A stretch of 64,000 nt of DNA from Aphanomyces cochlioides (lineage: Eukaryota; Oomycota; Saprolegniomycetes; Saprolegniales; Verrucalvaceae), in assembly GCA_019828595.1 (NCBI GenBank), contig JAHQRK010000012.1, forward strand, positions 496,001-560,000, read 5' to 3'. The notes beneath the pieces are model-generated. The model was not told the origin of the DNA, searched no databases, and saw only the letters and a list, made by a program, of their open reading frames with translations. Numbering within the stretch: the stretch's first letter is position 1; every line of letters begins with the position of its first letter. This document shows positions 29,128 to 40,022 of the stretch, piece after piece. The position numbers and the translations under genes are program-made.

Positions 29128-29829
29128 ATGTTTGGCGGAGGTCGACCTGGATCTGGCGATGGAGACTGGATCTGCCCGACGGAGGGCTGTGGAAACATCA
29201 ATTTTGCGCGACGGATGGAGTGCAATCGTTGTTTCACAAAGAGGACGGATATTCCAAAGAAGCAGTTTGGTGACAAGAAGACAGGATTGTTCGGTCCTGG
29301 CGACTGGGCATGTGGGAAATGTGGCAATATGAACTGGGAACGACGCAACGAATGCAATATCTGCAAGGCACCCAAGTCGAGCCTTGGTCCAGATGAAAAA
29401 CGTGATGGTGCCGGAGGTGGCTTCAACGAACGACAGGAACGTGTCGCCTCGGCGCGACGTGAAGTTGCGGATGATGGCTATGATGATTTCGGACAACGTC
29501 GTCAGAAAGCGAAGTTGAGCAAGGCAGAACGTGAAGCTGCTGCACTCGCACGATTAAAATCAAGTTATAGCGCGATATATGGGACCGACGCAGCACACAG
29601 TGACGGTGAGCGATCTCCCTCGCCAAAGCGCAACAACAGCTCAGAACGTCGACGAAGTCCAAGGCGAAGCCCGGACCGGCGACGTAGTCGTTCCCCTGAC
29701 AGACGACGTAGTCGAAGTCCTGACCGGCGACGTAGCAGAAGTCCAGGACGGCGAAAGAGCCGAAGCCGTGAAAGACACGACAGACCATCTCGTCGTAGCC
29801 GCAGTCGGTCCAGAGATCGCAGAAGATAA
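29128..29829 (+). CDS. ZRANB2: ZRANB2-like splicing factor: two RanBP2-type zinc fingers plus RS tail
   Basis: Intronless, 233 residues from the Met at 29128 (MFGGGRPGSGDGDWICPTEG); an upstream in-frame ATG at 29053 is the alternative. Two RanBP2-type zinc fingers are clear: GDWICPTEGCGNINFARRME with CNRC, and GDWACGKCGNMNWERRNECN with IC. Each has the W-x-C-x(2,4)-C-x3-N-x6-C-x2-C pattern. The linker GGGFNERQERV also matches human ZRANB2. The C terminus is an Arg/Ser-rich tail with at least three copies of SPDRRRSR. In animals these fingers bind GGU in single-stranded RNA and the RS tail contacts spliceosome proteins; the protein is nuclear. The RS repeats are near-identical at DNA level (29690-29745), so copy number may vary. 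Confidence 0.85.
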   Translation: MFGGGRPGSGDGDWICPTEGCGNINFARRMECNRCFTKRTDIPKKQFGDKKTGLFGPGDWACGKCGNMNWERRNECNICKAPKSSLGPDEKRDGAGGGFNERQERVASARREVADDGYDDFGQRRQKAKLSKAEREAAALARLKSSYSAIYGTDAAHSDGERSPSPKRNNSSERRRSPRRSPDRRRSRSPDRRRSRSPDRRRSRSPGRRKSRSRERHDRPSRRSRSRSRDRRR

Positions 29830-30273
29830 AACAAGACTGTTAGTTTCAATGTTTCCATCTTGCTTTCATTGCCGCCACTCTATAAAGCTTGTTTTCATGC
29901 ACGGCGAATTGTCGATGGAAATGAACCTTTGTGAATGATCTGCATCAAGTTGAGCAATATTTCACAGCTCTCAGCTGTCCATCGTAAATATATCCCGCCC
30001 CATTTGTACCCCTTTAGAAACCTCTACTTGCATCAGATATTTTTCTGCAATCTTCCAAAAGGAGCTTGCATCCGCTCCCGTCAAGTTGATTGCTCGTGGC
30101 TCTTTAGGATTGTTGTCGCCGTCAACAGCTCAGCTCACCACAGCATTTAGGGGTGTAGGGGTTTCAAGTCTGTAGGGGTTAAGGGGTTGGATAAGATGAA
30201 AAATGTTTTTTCTTGAAAATATTTTTTCAACCTCAACACGCAGAGCCAATCCCATCACGCTGGCCAAGAGCTC
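29830..30273. promoter_or_regulatory. Spacer with G-rich, quadruplex-capable tract upstream of Nup155
   Basis: No gene. At 30149-30189 four G4 runs occur in 41 bases (AGGGGTGTAGGGG, then GTAGGGG and TTAAGGGG), about 85 bp upstream of the Nup155 start and on the coding strand. The pattern could fold as a G-quadruplex and resembles degenerate TTTAGGG telomere-type units. The first 13 bases recur exactly at 3167-3179, also upstream of a rightward gene. Confidence 0.5.
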
Positions 30274-33200
30274 ATGGACGGACGCCCCATGTCGCAGCAG
30301 ATGCGGGCTTCGAGCGTTCAGCGAGCGCTCAAGGGACTGGAGAAAGCTGCAGAGCGTAGCCGTGAGCGTGAAAAGGCCTCCAGTTTGATTACACGCTTGG
30401 AAACGGCTGCAAAGTCACCGCTTGAGACGACGTATGTTCAAGACCCGTCGACAGCAAGATGGGGGCCTGACGTTGTTGCGACCACGGAATTGACAGCATG
30501 GCCACCTCAGATACTGGAATCCATGAAGCGTGCGTCAAAGCAGGTGCCTATGGGTCTCTTTGACGAAATTCGTCACGCTTGGGCTGTTCAAGACTCGACC
30601 ACGCTTGTCATGTGGGATTATCAAAAGAAAGACGCCGTCGTGTTGTGCCCTGTGGTATCATCTCCCATCTTGAGTGCAGCGTTGGTGCTTCCATTACCAG
30701 GCACACTCTTTTCTGACCAAGTGAAGTACCTCTTGGTCGTTTTGACCGAATGCGATGTGCGTTTGTTCGCGTTGGTGGCTGACAAGACATCCGAGCGGCC
30801 GTGGAAAGTACTCGACACGCAGATGACAGCACCTTTGGATGATTCTCAACTATCCACATCCCTCGTCACGACTCCTTCGAGGCGGATCTTGCTCGGCGGC
30901 GTGGATGGAGCTCTCTACGAGTATGTTTACAGCCCTCATATACCCAAGGATCCTGCTGCCAAAAAGTTCCGACAAGTCCAACCGGCGCTCTCATCTCCGT
31001 GGGTTTCGTATCTCCCCGGCGTTGTCCGTGACTTGCTCTTTTCATCGTCCCAGCCGTCCTCGTTGATCTCCCTCGTTGTGGATGCTCCCCGCCAGCTTGT
31101 CTACGGCGTTCATGAATCGAACCACCTGAGTCTTTTCCATGTCCGTCGTGATATTTCCCACGTCGCGACGGTCTCTCTCTCGGACTTGGCCAAGCCGTTC
31201 GGCTCCCTCTCGTCTGTTGTCGCCGTGTCGCCACTGCCCGAGACGTCTTCATCAGCCCACGCCATTGCCCTCACCTCCACCGGCCAACGACTCTACCTGG
31301 CGCTTATTTCCTCATCCGAAGGCCCTCAGTCGATTCGAGCGATCAGTCTTCGTGCATTGCCATCCGCGCTCTCCGCGTCGTCGTTTGTTGCTTTGGTTGC
31401 TCGCCATGACGTTTGCCTCCTTGCCCAAGCAAACCAACAGCTCGTTGCTCTTGCGAACGATGCCTCGCAGCCGCCTTTGCGCTTTGTCGAAACCCTCTCG
31501 ACGTTGCCGCTCTTTGGCTCGCTCCAAGCATTTGTGGCCGTTCAGCCGCCCCCACCGCCGCCACAGCTCAACCCAGCGTCGAACGGCATCAAGCGATCGA
31601 TTGATGGCGCTACAAAGGCCAACGCGCTCGACTTTTTGCAGCGACTTGGTCATTTCGGCGCTCAATTCAACACTCCCGCCCAGGAATTCCGATCGATCTC
31701 GACTGGTGGCATGCAGACGTGGACTCAACGCCGTCCGATTGACCATCTCGACGCGCGCCTCCGGTCTCAGCAATCGCTGCAGCCTCTCATCGACTGGTAT
31801 GGAAGCACTGCCGTCGCTGCGATGCTCTTTGGCCTTCCACATAATCCAGCTGCGGCGCATGCTCTGTGCGAGCTCGACATGGAAGCGACGACGAATGGCT
31901 TGGCGCTCTTTATCGCGCATGTTCTCGCCCCCGTTTGGAACGTGGCTATCCGAGCGCCTGCCCACGATCAAGTGTTCGCGACGTACCACAAACTCAAAGC
32001 CGTCAAGCAACTCCTTGAGCACGTGACGCCATACGCCGTCGCGCTTGACACGGACATTCCCCATCTCCAACAGCAGCACGCACCGCTGCGAGACTTGCAC
32101 GCGCTCCTTGGATGCTGCGTCGACGCTCTCTTTGGATGGACGCAGTTCACAAAGAAAGACGCCACGACGCCAGTCCCTTGTTTCTACGATGTTGTCGGGA
32201 CGGACGACGGCGCGAAACAATTCCGCGCAATGCTCACAGACCTCGCCAAGGCATCCCCCGCCAACGTCGGCGTGCTCTTGGCGAATTGTGAATCCTTCTT
32301 CACAGTGTGGGAAGCAGCTCCCTTCCAGGGCTTGCAAACTGTTTCCTCGGCCAAGGTAAGTTGCCGTCGTTGGCGTTTCCTAAGACGTTCGTAGGCCGCG
32401 GTGACGTTGTCTAGTCGCGACAAGCTGCTGGAAGAGTCGCTAGCCCAATTCCGCATCGCCAGTGGATTGTGGCCAGCCACCAAGCCGACGATCCAGCTCG
32501 TCCGCCATGTCGTCAAAGAATACATTGCCGCTTCCTACTACTACGGCGCGGTTGCGCTCACGGCAGCCGCCGCTGCGCTCTTCCCGCTTGCCGAGAAGGA
32601 CGCATGCTTTGCCCCGCTCTTGGAGACTGCCGCCACACCCGATGCCCAGCGAGCGGTTGTCCGCTTTGTCATGGAAGGCACCGACGGCGTGCTTCAGCTA
32701 GCAGTTCTCAAGTGGCTGCCCGACAAATCCGCGCTCCAGGACTGTCCATGGACGCCGACAATCAAGTCGTACTTGCACAAACACGATGCCGAGTGGTATG
32801 TTCGCCTGTGCATCCACCACCGCGACTTTGACGACGCGGCGGATGTCCTCTGGACTCGCGCCCATGAAATCCCATCCACATTGACGATCGGAGAGCGCGC
32901 CGCATTAGTCGCACGGGCACTCGCTTGCGTCCAAGCGTCGGCACAACCACAGCACGTTCAAGACATACAAGATGCGCTCGATGTCTTTCAAATGCAGGTT
33001 TGTCCTCCAGTGCGAGGCCAGACGGGACTCACAATGCTCTAGACGCGCATCTACGACGCCTTGCGCCATGAAAAACTACAACAAGACAAGCTGGAACAGC
33101 TCCGATCGTCGATTCTCAACATGTCGACGCTCTTCAACGAGTTTGCCATGCCCTTTGGCCTCTACACCGAGTGCCTGCGCATCCTCCACGCCTGCCGCAC

Positions 33201-33855
33201 CAACGTACGGAGCTCTCTTGCCTTGTCGCCTCATCGCCGTTGCTTGTAGGAGCCGCAGTTGATCTCAACGCTGTGGAAGCAACTCATCTTTGGCTTTGTG
33301 CCGTCCGCGAGCCAAGAACCCGCAGCGTCATGGCTGCGTGAGCAGCACAGTCAGGCAGGACTGGTCGTTCCAACCGAGAAAACCTTTGAAGATGGCGCGT
33401 GGGTCACGCCATTGAGGACGTACGTGCTCCAGATGGGCACGTCGTTGCTCCACTCTGGCGCTGACTTTGTCTTTCCGCTCGAAGTGCTCGTCTCAACACT
33501 CGAGACACTCGACTATTACTACCTCCAAGTCGCCTCTCGCCTTGAGGAACATTCGTGGGTGGCCAAGATCTTCCTCGATCTGCAGTTTCCCCCCGCGCTC
33601 CTTGTCGGCATCTACTTGCAATTGAAAGACTCGACAAGAAATGTCCAGGAACTGCACTGGCTGCGCGGCATGCACACGGTGGTTGCAGCCGCGCCAGACC
33701 GCCGGCCGTTTGAAGCCCTCATTCGCGAACAGATTGACGCGTTGGAAGCACACGCGGATGGCTACGGTACGACGATCTCTCTCGCCTCCATCGTCGTCTC
33801 ATGCTTCGTTGTAGATCAATGCGTACGTTGGAGAGACTTGTTAAAAGGTCTGTAA
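30274..33855 (+). CDS. NUP155: Nucleoporin Nup155/Nup170
   Basis: Scaffold nucleoporin of the inner ring of the nuclear pore complex. Five exons (30274-32355, 32395-32997, 33043-33204, 33250-33766, 33815-33855) give about 1134 residues; metazoan Nup155 is ~1390. The N-terminal beta-propeller region has QVPMGLFDEIRHAWAVQDST and TLVMWDYQKKDAVV, like the 'P-x-x-x-F-x-E-I-x-R-A-W' block of Nup155. Further on, RRILLGGVDGALYEYVYS matches the next conserved blade. The C-terminal two thirds are alpha-solenoid (for example LLEESLAQFRIASGLWP, FPPALLVGIYLQLKDS). The last intron (33767-33814) is 48 bp and free of stops, so it could also be retained. The stop codon lies inside the 3' end of the convergent ArfGAP gene: coding regions overlap by 15 bp. 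Confidence 0.88.
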
Positions 33856-35263
33856 GGTTAATTTCACATGAATCGAGCCGGCGTCCACTTCACTATCGCT
33901 CCTCTTCCAGACGCGCTCACGCCCTTTCTTCCCCAGCACGCCAAGCGCCGTCTGCTTCATCATGGCACCGAGGCCTTGGATCGGCCGCACGACGGCTCCT
34001 GCCATGCCGAGCCCAACGCCTTTGGCAAATCCACCCCATCCGTTGCGCTTGGCGCCGCGAATTGGATCCATGACAAGGCCCGTCAAGCCCGTGACGACGC
34101 CTTTCGTGAGTCTACACCCGTCATTCTCAACTCTTTTTCTCGCAGAGTGACGACGTACCCTTCTCCCGCTGCGACCATGTGATCGCCAAAGTTCTGCGGC
34201 CATTCGCGCGGCATCGTGGTCAGCAGCCAGACGTTGAGCGTCTTGTCGAGATGCATCAATCGGTCGGCGTCAATCGTCGCCATGCCCATTTTCCGATCGG
34301 GCTGGAGTTTGTTGTAGCTGTAGACTTGGACAATGAGCGGCGAGACGCCATCCCATGACAGCCGCAGCGTCTCGTTCCATACTGGATTGAGCGAATGCTT
34401 GACAGCGTGGCTCGAGATGACTTGCTCGCCGAGGCGGAACGACACGTACGGATCGGAGCTTCCATTCACGTCCATGGCGGCAAGCTTGGCGCCTTCAATG
34501 AGCTCGATCGTGAGGATGCCAACGTATTCGACCATGCCGCACGAGCCATGCGAGGAGACGGACGCCTCTACAATGACCCGTTGAAGTGCAACACGATGGC
34601 AAGGCTACGTACGTCGTGGTGCCGTGGGCGTTGGCGCACTCAACGGCGTCAGGATCGCTTCCTGGCGGCGCTTGTTTGGGCCCATGCGAAAGGCCTGGTC
34701 GACGTATTTGGCATGGATGAACGCAGCGCGGTCGTCGCGGCCAGACTCGGCGTTGGGCTTGAGTGTCGTTTCGGGGACGGAGAATTCAAGATGGTCGTTC
34801 AGCTTGGTGTTGCCTTCGAGCGCTGCGAGTTGCGACCGCGTCCACTTATCGAGTGTGCAGCTCTGTACAAATGAAATATGGACGCCGAGAGACCGATGGA
34901 CGCCCGCGCATTGCGTGCAGATGAAGCCGCCGTGGGTAATCGTCGCCCATCTACAACCACATCATTGAGATCGCCATGGTTTTAATATTGTAGGACGAAC
35001 TTTGGATGGAGCGCGTGGCAGTCGGCGCAATGCTGGTTCTCCTCACGCGCTAGAAGAGATGCAAGGATCGCCGACGACTCCTCGACTTCCAGGAGATCGT
35101 CTCCTTCCGTCACGATCGCATCGTCGAGGCTCCCGACGGCCAAGACATTGCGCTGGTGGGAGAGTTCCAACTCGAGGAGTTCTTCCGCGGTCGCTTCGGC
35201 TTGGTTCTCCTCACGCTCTCGCGACGTCTGCGAGGAGTCGGCAATGTGCACAGACACGGGCAT
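33841..35263 (-). CDS. ArfGAP-C2 protein with VPS13/ATG2-like C-terminal helix
   Basis: Four exons (35263-35001, 34950-34613, 34567-34159, 34111-33841) give 426 residues. After an acidic leader, an ArfGAP zinc finger is restored by splicing: NQHCADCHALHPKWATITHG, GFICTQCAGVHRSLGVHISF, then LDKWTRSQLAALEGN. The C-x2-C-x16-C-x2-C pattern and the Arg in VHRSLG are intact, so GAP activity on Arf GTPases is likely. A C2 domain follows (VGILTIELIEGAKLAAMDVN, GSSDPYVSFRL, NPVWNETLRLSW), with Asp residues suitable for calcium. ArfGAP plus C2 is the layout of plant AGD12/ZAC proteins. The last 90 residues, LTKGVVTGLTGLVMDPIRGA and GFAKGVGLGMAGAVVRPIQG, resemble the glycine-spaced helices at the C termini of VPS13 and ATG2 lipid-transfer proteins. 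Role: membrane traffic, possibly at contact sites. Confidence 0.8.
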
Positions 35264-35651
35264 GAAGATTGCAAACTCGTCTTGGAATCAAATCTGACCA
35301 TGCTCCATGCAGCTCACCTAGCATGTGCGTCAGCCGTTACGGTCTATTTATAGCCGCGTATGGGTCAAAAATGTCGGTCAAAATAGTTTATTATGAAAGT
35401 TTATTAAAATATATGGGTATTTACTTTAATAAAATAAAATTGAAGCAATATGTCGCTCAAAATATCTGGAAGATCGTGATGAATTCTTCAAACGAACAGA
35501 CGATCGACTTGAAAACGACCTGAACGAATGGACGATTTCTAAAAAACGATGGAGCTCCCGAGCGTAAGTCACGGAGGTTGGCGGCCTCCATCCATGATGA
35601 CGACTGCGCGGATTGCGTCACGTGAGACTGGAACATTCGTTTAAGGAGGCG
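35264..35651. other. Spacer, no gene
   Basis: Promoter of the leftward ArfGAP gene and 3' flank of the next leftward gene. AT-rich from 35380 to 35480. No CCAAT pair or significant open frame beyond short ones. Confidence 0.55.
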
Positions 35652-36530
35652 TTAGATTGTCTTGGATGCGTTGGAGAGCCACGGCGAGGCGAGTCTTGGA
35701 GGCGCATGGAGGCTCGGTGTGCTCACACTCCGCCGCGGTTGGGCTCGGCCTTTGACCAGTGCGTCAAATTTCGTCGACGGTGTGGACTTGCATGGCGGTG
35801 GTGGCGGCGGCAGAGACGACTCGAACATGGGGTTGAAACGAAGCTGTCGCTCAATGTCCACCTTGCGCGTCTCGCGGGCGAGCAGCGCGCGCTCAAGCTG
35901 CTGGAGCTCGACGAGTCGGCGCGGTTTCGATTTGTGTCGGAGAAGCGCTTTGTGGACTTTATCCTGCTCGATGGAACCATGCAGCGGCGCGTCGGACGAC
36001 GACGCTTGGTAGCTCAACCCTTTCTTCACGCGGGTTTGAACAATGTAGTTGGAGTAATGGATCTGCTGCGCGTACATGTCGGCGTCGTTGATCCGTGGCC
36101 CAAGTTTGGCAGCATTAGAGAGCTGTTGCTTGTCGATTTCAAGCATCACCGAGGGCGGCAGCGTGCACAATCGCAGTGGGGATGCTTTGGCGTGGAGCGT
36201 TTGCAGCAGCGGCGAGCTAGCCCTCCGTGGAGCCTCGGGGGCTTCGAGCTCGACGGGTGTGAGCGGCGCTTGCTTTATCGCCTGCCGCGGCCGTCGCTGC
36301 GGTCTTACGACTGGATGCTTGACGCTCTTCTTCGTCTCAACGTGTCGTCGAGGCTTCTCCTGACGCGCTTCTGCCTCCCTGTTGAGAATGACAGGGCGAG
36401 ACCAGTCCACGGTGAGCTCATCCAGCTTGTCGTGGAGCTGCTGCGGCTCGCACCACCCACGGAGCGTCGCGTCTTCGTCTCCCCAGAGCAAGTCGTCCTC
36501 GTCGTCGTCCTGGTCGTCGCTCGGCTTCAT
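35652..36530 (-). CDS. Hypothetical charged protein
   Basis: Intronless, 292 residues from ATG at 36530 (a TTG one codon earlier is ignored). The N terminus is strongly acidic (MKPSDDQDDDEDDLLWGDED), then basic and proline-rich. A central helical part (NDADMYAQQIHYSNYIVQTR and KPRRLVELQQLERALLARET) could form a short coiled coil. A poly-Pro run (SLPPPPPPCK) follows. No family recognised. The opposite strand also has a long open frame (35613-36620), but its composition is less protein-like and it lacks a domain. Confidence 0.5.
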   Translation of the reverse strand: MKPSDDQDDDEDDLLWGDEDATLRGWCEPQQLHDKLDELTVDWSRPVILNREAEARQEKPRRHVETKKSVKHPVVRPQRRPRQAIKQAPLTPVELEAPEAPRRASSPLLQTLHAKASPLRLCTLPPSVMLEIDKQQLSNAAKLGPRINDADMYAQQIHYSNYIVQTRVKKGLSYQASSSDAPLHGSIEQDKVHKALLRHKSKPRRLVELQQLERALLARETRKVDIERQLRFNPMFESSLPPPPPPCKSTPSTKFDALVKGRAQPRRSVSTPSLHAPPRLASPWLSNASKTI

Positions 36531-36793
36531 CAACTAAGAATAGAAAATGGCGTCCAACGCAACATGATGCGAAGAACTTTGGGTCACGTAACACAAGGGA
36601 TTGTCACTTACGTAAAGTAAAACTTTAGTAACACACATTTTACGTAAAATGTAAAGTAAAATTTACTTTACACAATTGTACGTCAAGTTGTTATTTTATA
36701 CGTAAAGTGTACACGACATACTCGACAATACACACTTTCATGTTAAATAAGGGGGAAACCGGGATAAATAAGGAAGGGAGGCTTGCGACCCAG
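36531..36793. promoter_or_regulatory. Spacer with TACGTAAA repeats and a perfect 23 bp palindrome
   Basis: The word TACGTAAA occurs near 36609, 36641 and 36700. One copy lies in the palindrome TTTTACGTAAAA. Immediately after it, 36650-36672 (TGTAAAGTAAA, one A, TTTACTTTACA) is a perfect 11+11 bp inverted repeat. The block sits 80-180 bp upstream of the leftward hypothetical gene, so it could be a promoter element or hairpin. It also lies downstream of the stop of the receptor-kinase gene, where it could serve 3' end formation. Confidence 0.5.
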
Positions 36794-39152
36794 CTACGTC
36801 GTCATGTCGAAGGCATTCTCGCGCCGCGCCGTGCCGTACATGCGCAGCAGCTCTAGCTCCGCGCGGAGCACCGAGACGATGTCGCGGAACGACGGGCGGC
36901 GATCGGGCTTGGGATGCCACGCGCGGCGCATGAGTTTGGCAAAGTGAACCGGGCAGTCGTCTGGAATCGGCGGCCGCGTGCCTTCCAAGACGGCTTCTTC
37001 AACCGCGAGGACACTGCCGGGAATGTCGCTAAAGGGCTGCTTCCCAGCGATAAGCTGCCAGCAAGTGATGCCAAAGCTGTACACGTCAACCTTGAGACTG
37101 TAGCGTGTTTGGTCTTCGTCCGACAAGACTTCCGGCGCCGCCCAGCACACCGTGCCGACGCGAGACGTCATGAGCAGCGAGATGCACGGATCGTCCGACA
37201 CGGCCATTCGCGAGAAGCGAGACCCCGCGCTGCTCAAGAATGGCAAGAACGAGCGGCGCTCCGTCGCGGCGGGATCGGTCTCGGAGCGAAACAAACGAGA
37301 GAGACCAAAGTCGACGAGCTTGAGCGTGCTCCGCGTCTGGTCAAAGCAGCAGTTGAGCGGCTTCAAGTCCCTACAAAACATGTTGAGCAGCGCTCCATGG
37401 CGGCGTTTCCTACCGATGGATGACGGGCACAGCGAGGCCATGGAGGAATTCCATGCCTGACGCAATCTGAAGGGCATAGAGCAACGCTTGCTCGTATGGC
37501 AGGGGCGACGACGTGTCGAGGACGTCTTGGAGCGTGCCGCCGCCCAAGTATTCACACACGAGGTAGAGCGACGTGCCGACGGTGTAGCAGCCATACGTCG
37601 CCATGATGTTGGGATGGACGAGCTTGGACGCAAGGTACGCTTCTTCCTGGATGCCGTTCAAGTGCGCTTTGGAACTCCGCTCGAGTTTGAACATCTTGAC
37701 CGCGACACGGAGACCGCGGTCGCTGCGCATTTTAAAGCAGCATGGCGCGCACGTTTCGACCTGACGCGCGGGGAACCACGTCGCCTTGACGACGACGGCA
37801 AACGTGCCTTGGCCGAGGATATCAAGCGGATGGTCGAACGCGACGGACGCGGGATTGATCGCTTTGAGACTCAAACCCAAGTCGAAGCGTGTCCGCAGTC
37901 GAAAGAACGACCAGATCGCAACGACACTAGTGAGAAAGCCCTGGAGATCGTACGGCACGAACGTCAAGAGCATGCTCTCCACTTTGTTCTTCTCCCGCGC
38001 TTGCTCGTCGAGCGTCAAGTTGGCCCACACTAGGTAGACTTGGGCGTTGATGTCTGGGAGCTCATGCAGGGACGTCAAGAGGACGTAGAGGAAGATGGAG
38101 ATTCCCCACGTGACGACAAAGACAATGATGTAGTACGTCGCGACGGATTTGAACGTCCGCCGCGCATTGCGAGGGTAGAGTCCTTGGATCTTACTCCGAA
38201 TGCGAAAGTAGATGAACATGACAGTCGCAAGACCAGCGGCGGGCGCGATCATTGTGTTGAGGAGCTCCGTTTCCGCACTTGTGCAAATCGTCGGGTTGTA
38301 CACGCAAGGTGGATCGGTCGGGGCCGTCACGAGCGTGATGGTCGTCGCGGCGATCGTGGACGTCAGTGCGATGGAAATCGTCCACCATGTCATCTTCTGG
38401 TCCATCTTGCGCGTATCACAGAGCGACTCGACGGGGGCACCGACAGACTGGAGGAGGCGAAACGAGATGGCGACCGTGAAGGCGATCTGGCTCAAGTTGA
38501 ACGTCGTGCTGAGGATGCTGCTGGGGATGCCACAGTATGAAGTCGTTCCTACCCCCACGTGACAGTTGTTCGCAAGGACAGCGCCAGGCGCCGACGTCGG
38601 TAGCGTGGATCCTTTCTTCTCATTGAGGTAGTACGAAATGATGGGAGCCACGGTGATAATGAGTCGGGATGCAGCGTAGCCGAGCTGCGAGAGGAGGAGC
38701 GGGATGATCAATGGCATCGTATTGAAGCGAAACGTTGGCGTCAGGACGTAGCTAAGCAAGACGATCGCAACGCCCAAGATGGACAAGACGCGGCACGAGT
38801 TGGGCAGACTGTAGACGAATATATCCCAGGCTTTGGGTACGAGTACGCCTGGCACGGACGGCGATTTGACTTCGTTCTGGAGGACAAATCCAAGAAAGAC
38901 TGCAGCGCAGCACGCCGCCAGGACAATCACGCAAACAGTGATCATTCGCATTGGTGAATACGCGCGACAGCATCTTGCGGTCCATGACAAGTGATCGTCT
39001 GTCGCTTTTGACTTGTCGAACGTCTCGAGGAATGAAAAGCCACTGTCGCTGGCGAAACTTTGACCAGCTATATGGACAGCACAGTCGTCGTCGCTGGACC
39101 GCGTGCTGTCGATGATGTACTTGTCGTCGACCCAAGCGACGGCCGAGCTCAT
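36794..39152 (-). CDS. Seven-helix receptor fused to a TKL protein kinase (GPCR-TKL bigram)
   Basis: Two exons (39152-37414, 37370-36794) with a 43 bp intron placed inside the HRD motif give 771 residues. Residues about 70-460 contain eight hydrophobic segments: one after a soluble N terminus (MITVCVIVLAACCAAVFLGF) and seven more, ending with GFLTSVVAIWSFFRL. The kinase domain (about 490-760) has a Gly loop LGQGTFAVVVKATW, AVKMF (ATP Lys), HRDLKPLNC (catalytic Asp), VDFGLSRLF, GTVCWAAPEVL and DVYSFGITCWQLI. This reads as an active tyrosine-kinase-like Ser/Thr kinase. GPCR-kinase 'bigrams' are described in oomycetes; ligand and targets are unknown. The extracellular side contains several Cys residues (NPTICTSAE, SYCGIP). 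The intron cutting HRD makes the catalytic loop dependent on splicing. Confidence 0.82.
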
Positions 39153-40022
39153 GAGTCACAACGCTAGCCGCTAGGACTCGATCTGCGTCTTGGAAAACAA
39201 TAGCCAGCTGCTGTCTTTCGCAATCCTCCGTGAAGAGCCAGTCGTAAGCCACTCCCATGGCCACTCTCTCCATTTGACTCTCAAACACTTCAATGTCTGA
39301 TATAATGAACCGTAGTCAAAAGAGACTCTTAATAGCTACTCTCTTGCCCACTCTCTTTCACCACACGGAGTGGCCGCATGCATACCATGCTGGAACACCA
39401 CACACTGCGACTGCGGATGACTCTCATGAAAGAGATGCCAAAGTGAGAGACATCCATGCTGCGATCTTCGTCGCCAAGTAGCTGACGTTCATCCTCTGTG
39501 CGGCTTGGTAATGCTAGTCTGCCTGCATCGGAATACCATCCTTTTCACTGGGTTCCAATGCACACAACACTCACGCGACACTGCCAAGCCATCGAACAAC
39601 CTGCCGGCAACGAATGGCCGTCGCGTTGCCAATTGTCCATTCGCAGACGAGGCGAGAGCAACAAACGCGTTCTGACCCGAGGCCAGATCTCAGTGTCACT
39701 TGGACACGAATAAGTTCCCATCCTTGAGTTTATGCCAACATGACGGTCAGACCCTTACTTCCGAGCTGCCTGCATCAAACATGTGTGGCCATCCACACGA
39801 TGACGTCGACGTCGCTGAAAACACTTCGTCGTAGAGACAGTCATGTGGTGAGAACAACCTTCCAAGACAGGCGGCCATGGATTGTGGATGCCGTCGTCGG
39901 AATCTCTGTCTTTGATTTGTACATGCCACCAAGTTCCACAGAATCGAGAGTCTGGTTGGAATGCCACCAAGGGAAATAAATTAAGTAAAGCCTCATCTCT
40001 ATCGTACTTGGAAGATCGACGT
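39153..40022. other. Spacer, no confident gene
   Basis: Contains the promoter of the receptor-kinase gene and the 3' flank of SPB1, both on the reverse strand. Forward open frames at 39293-39481, 39498-39713 and 39740-39979 are short and show no domain. Confidence 0.5.

Noticed and set aside
35613..36620. A 335-codon forward frame opposite the hypothetical gene at 35652-36530
   Set aside because: The reverse frame has a better start, acidic/basic segments typical of real proteins and an ordinary stop; the forward one is Arg/Leu-rich with no domain.
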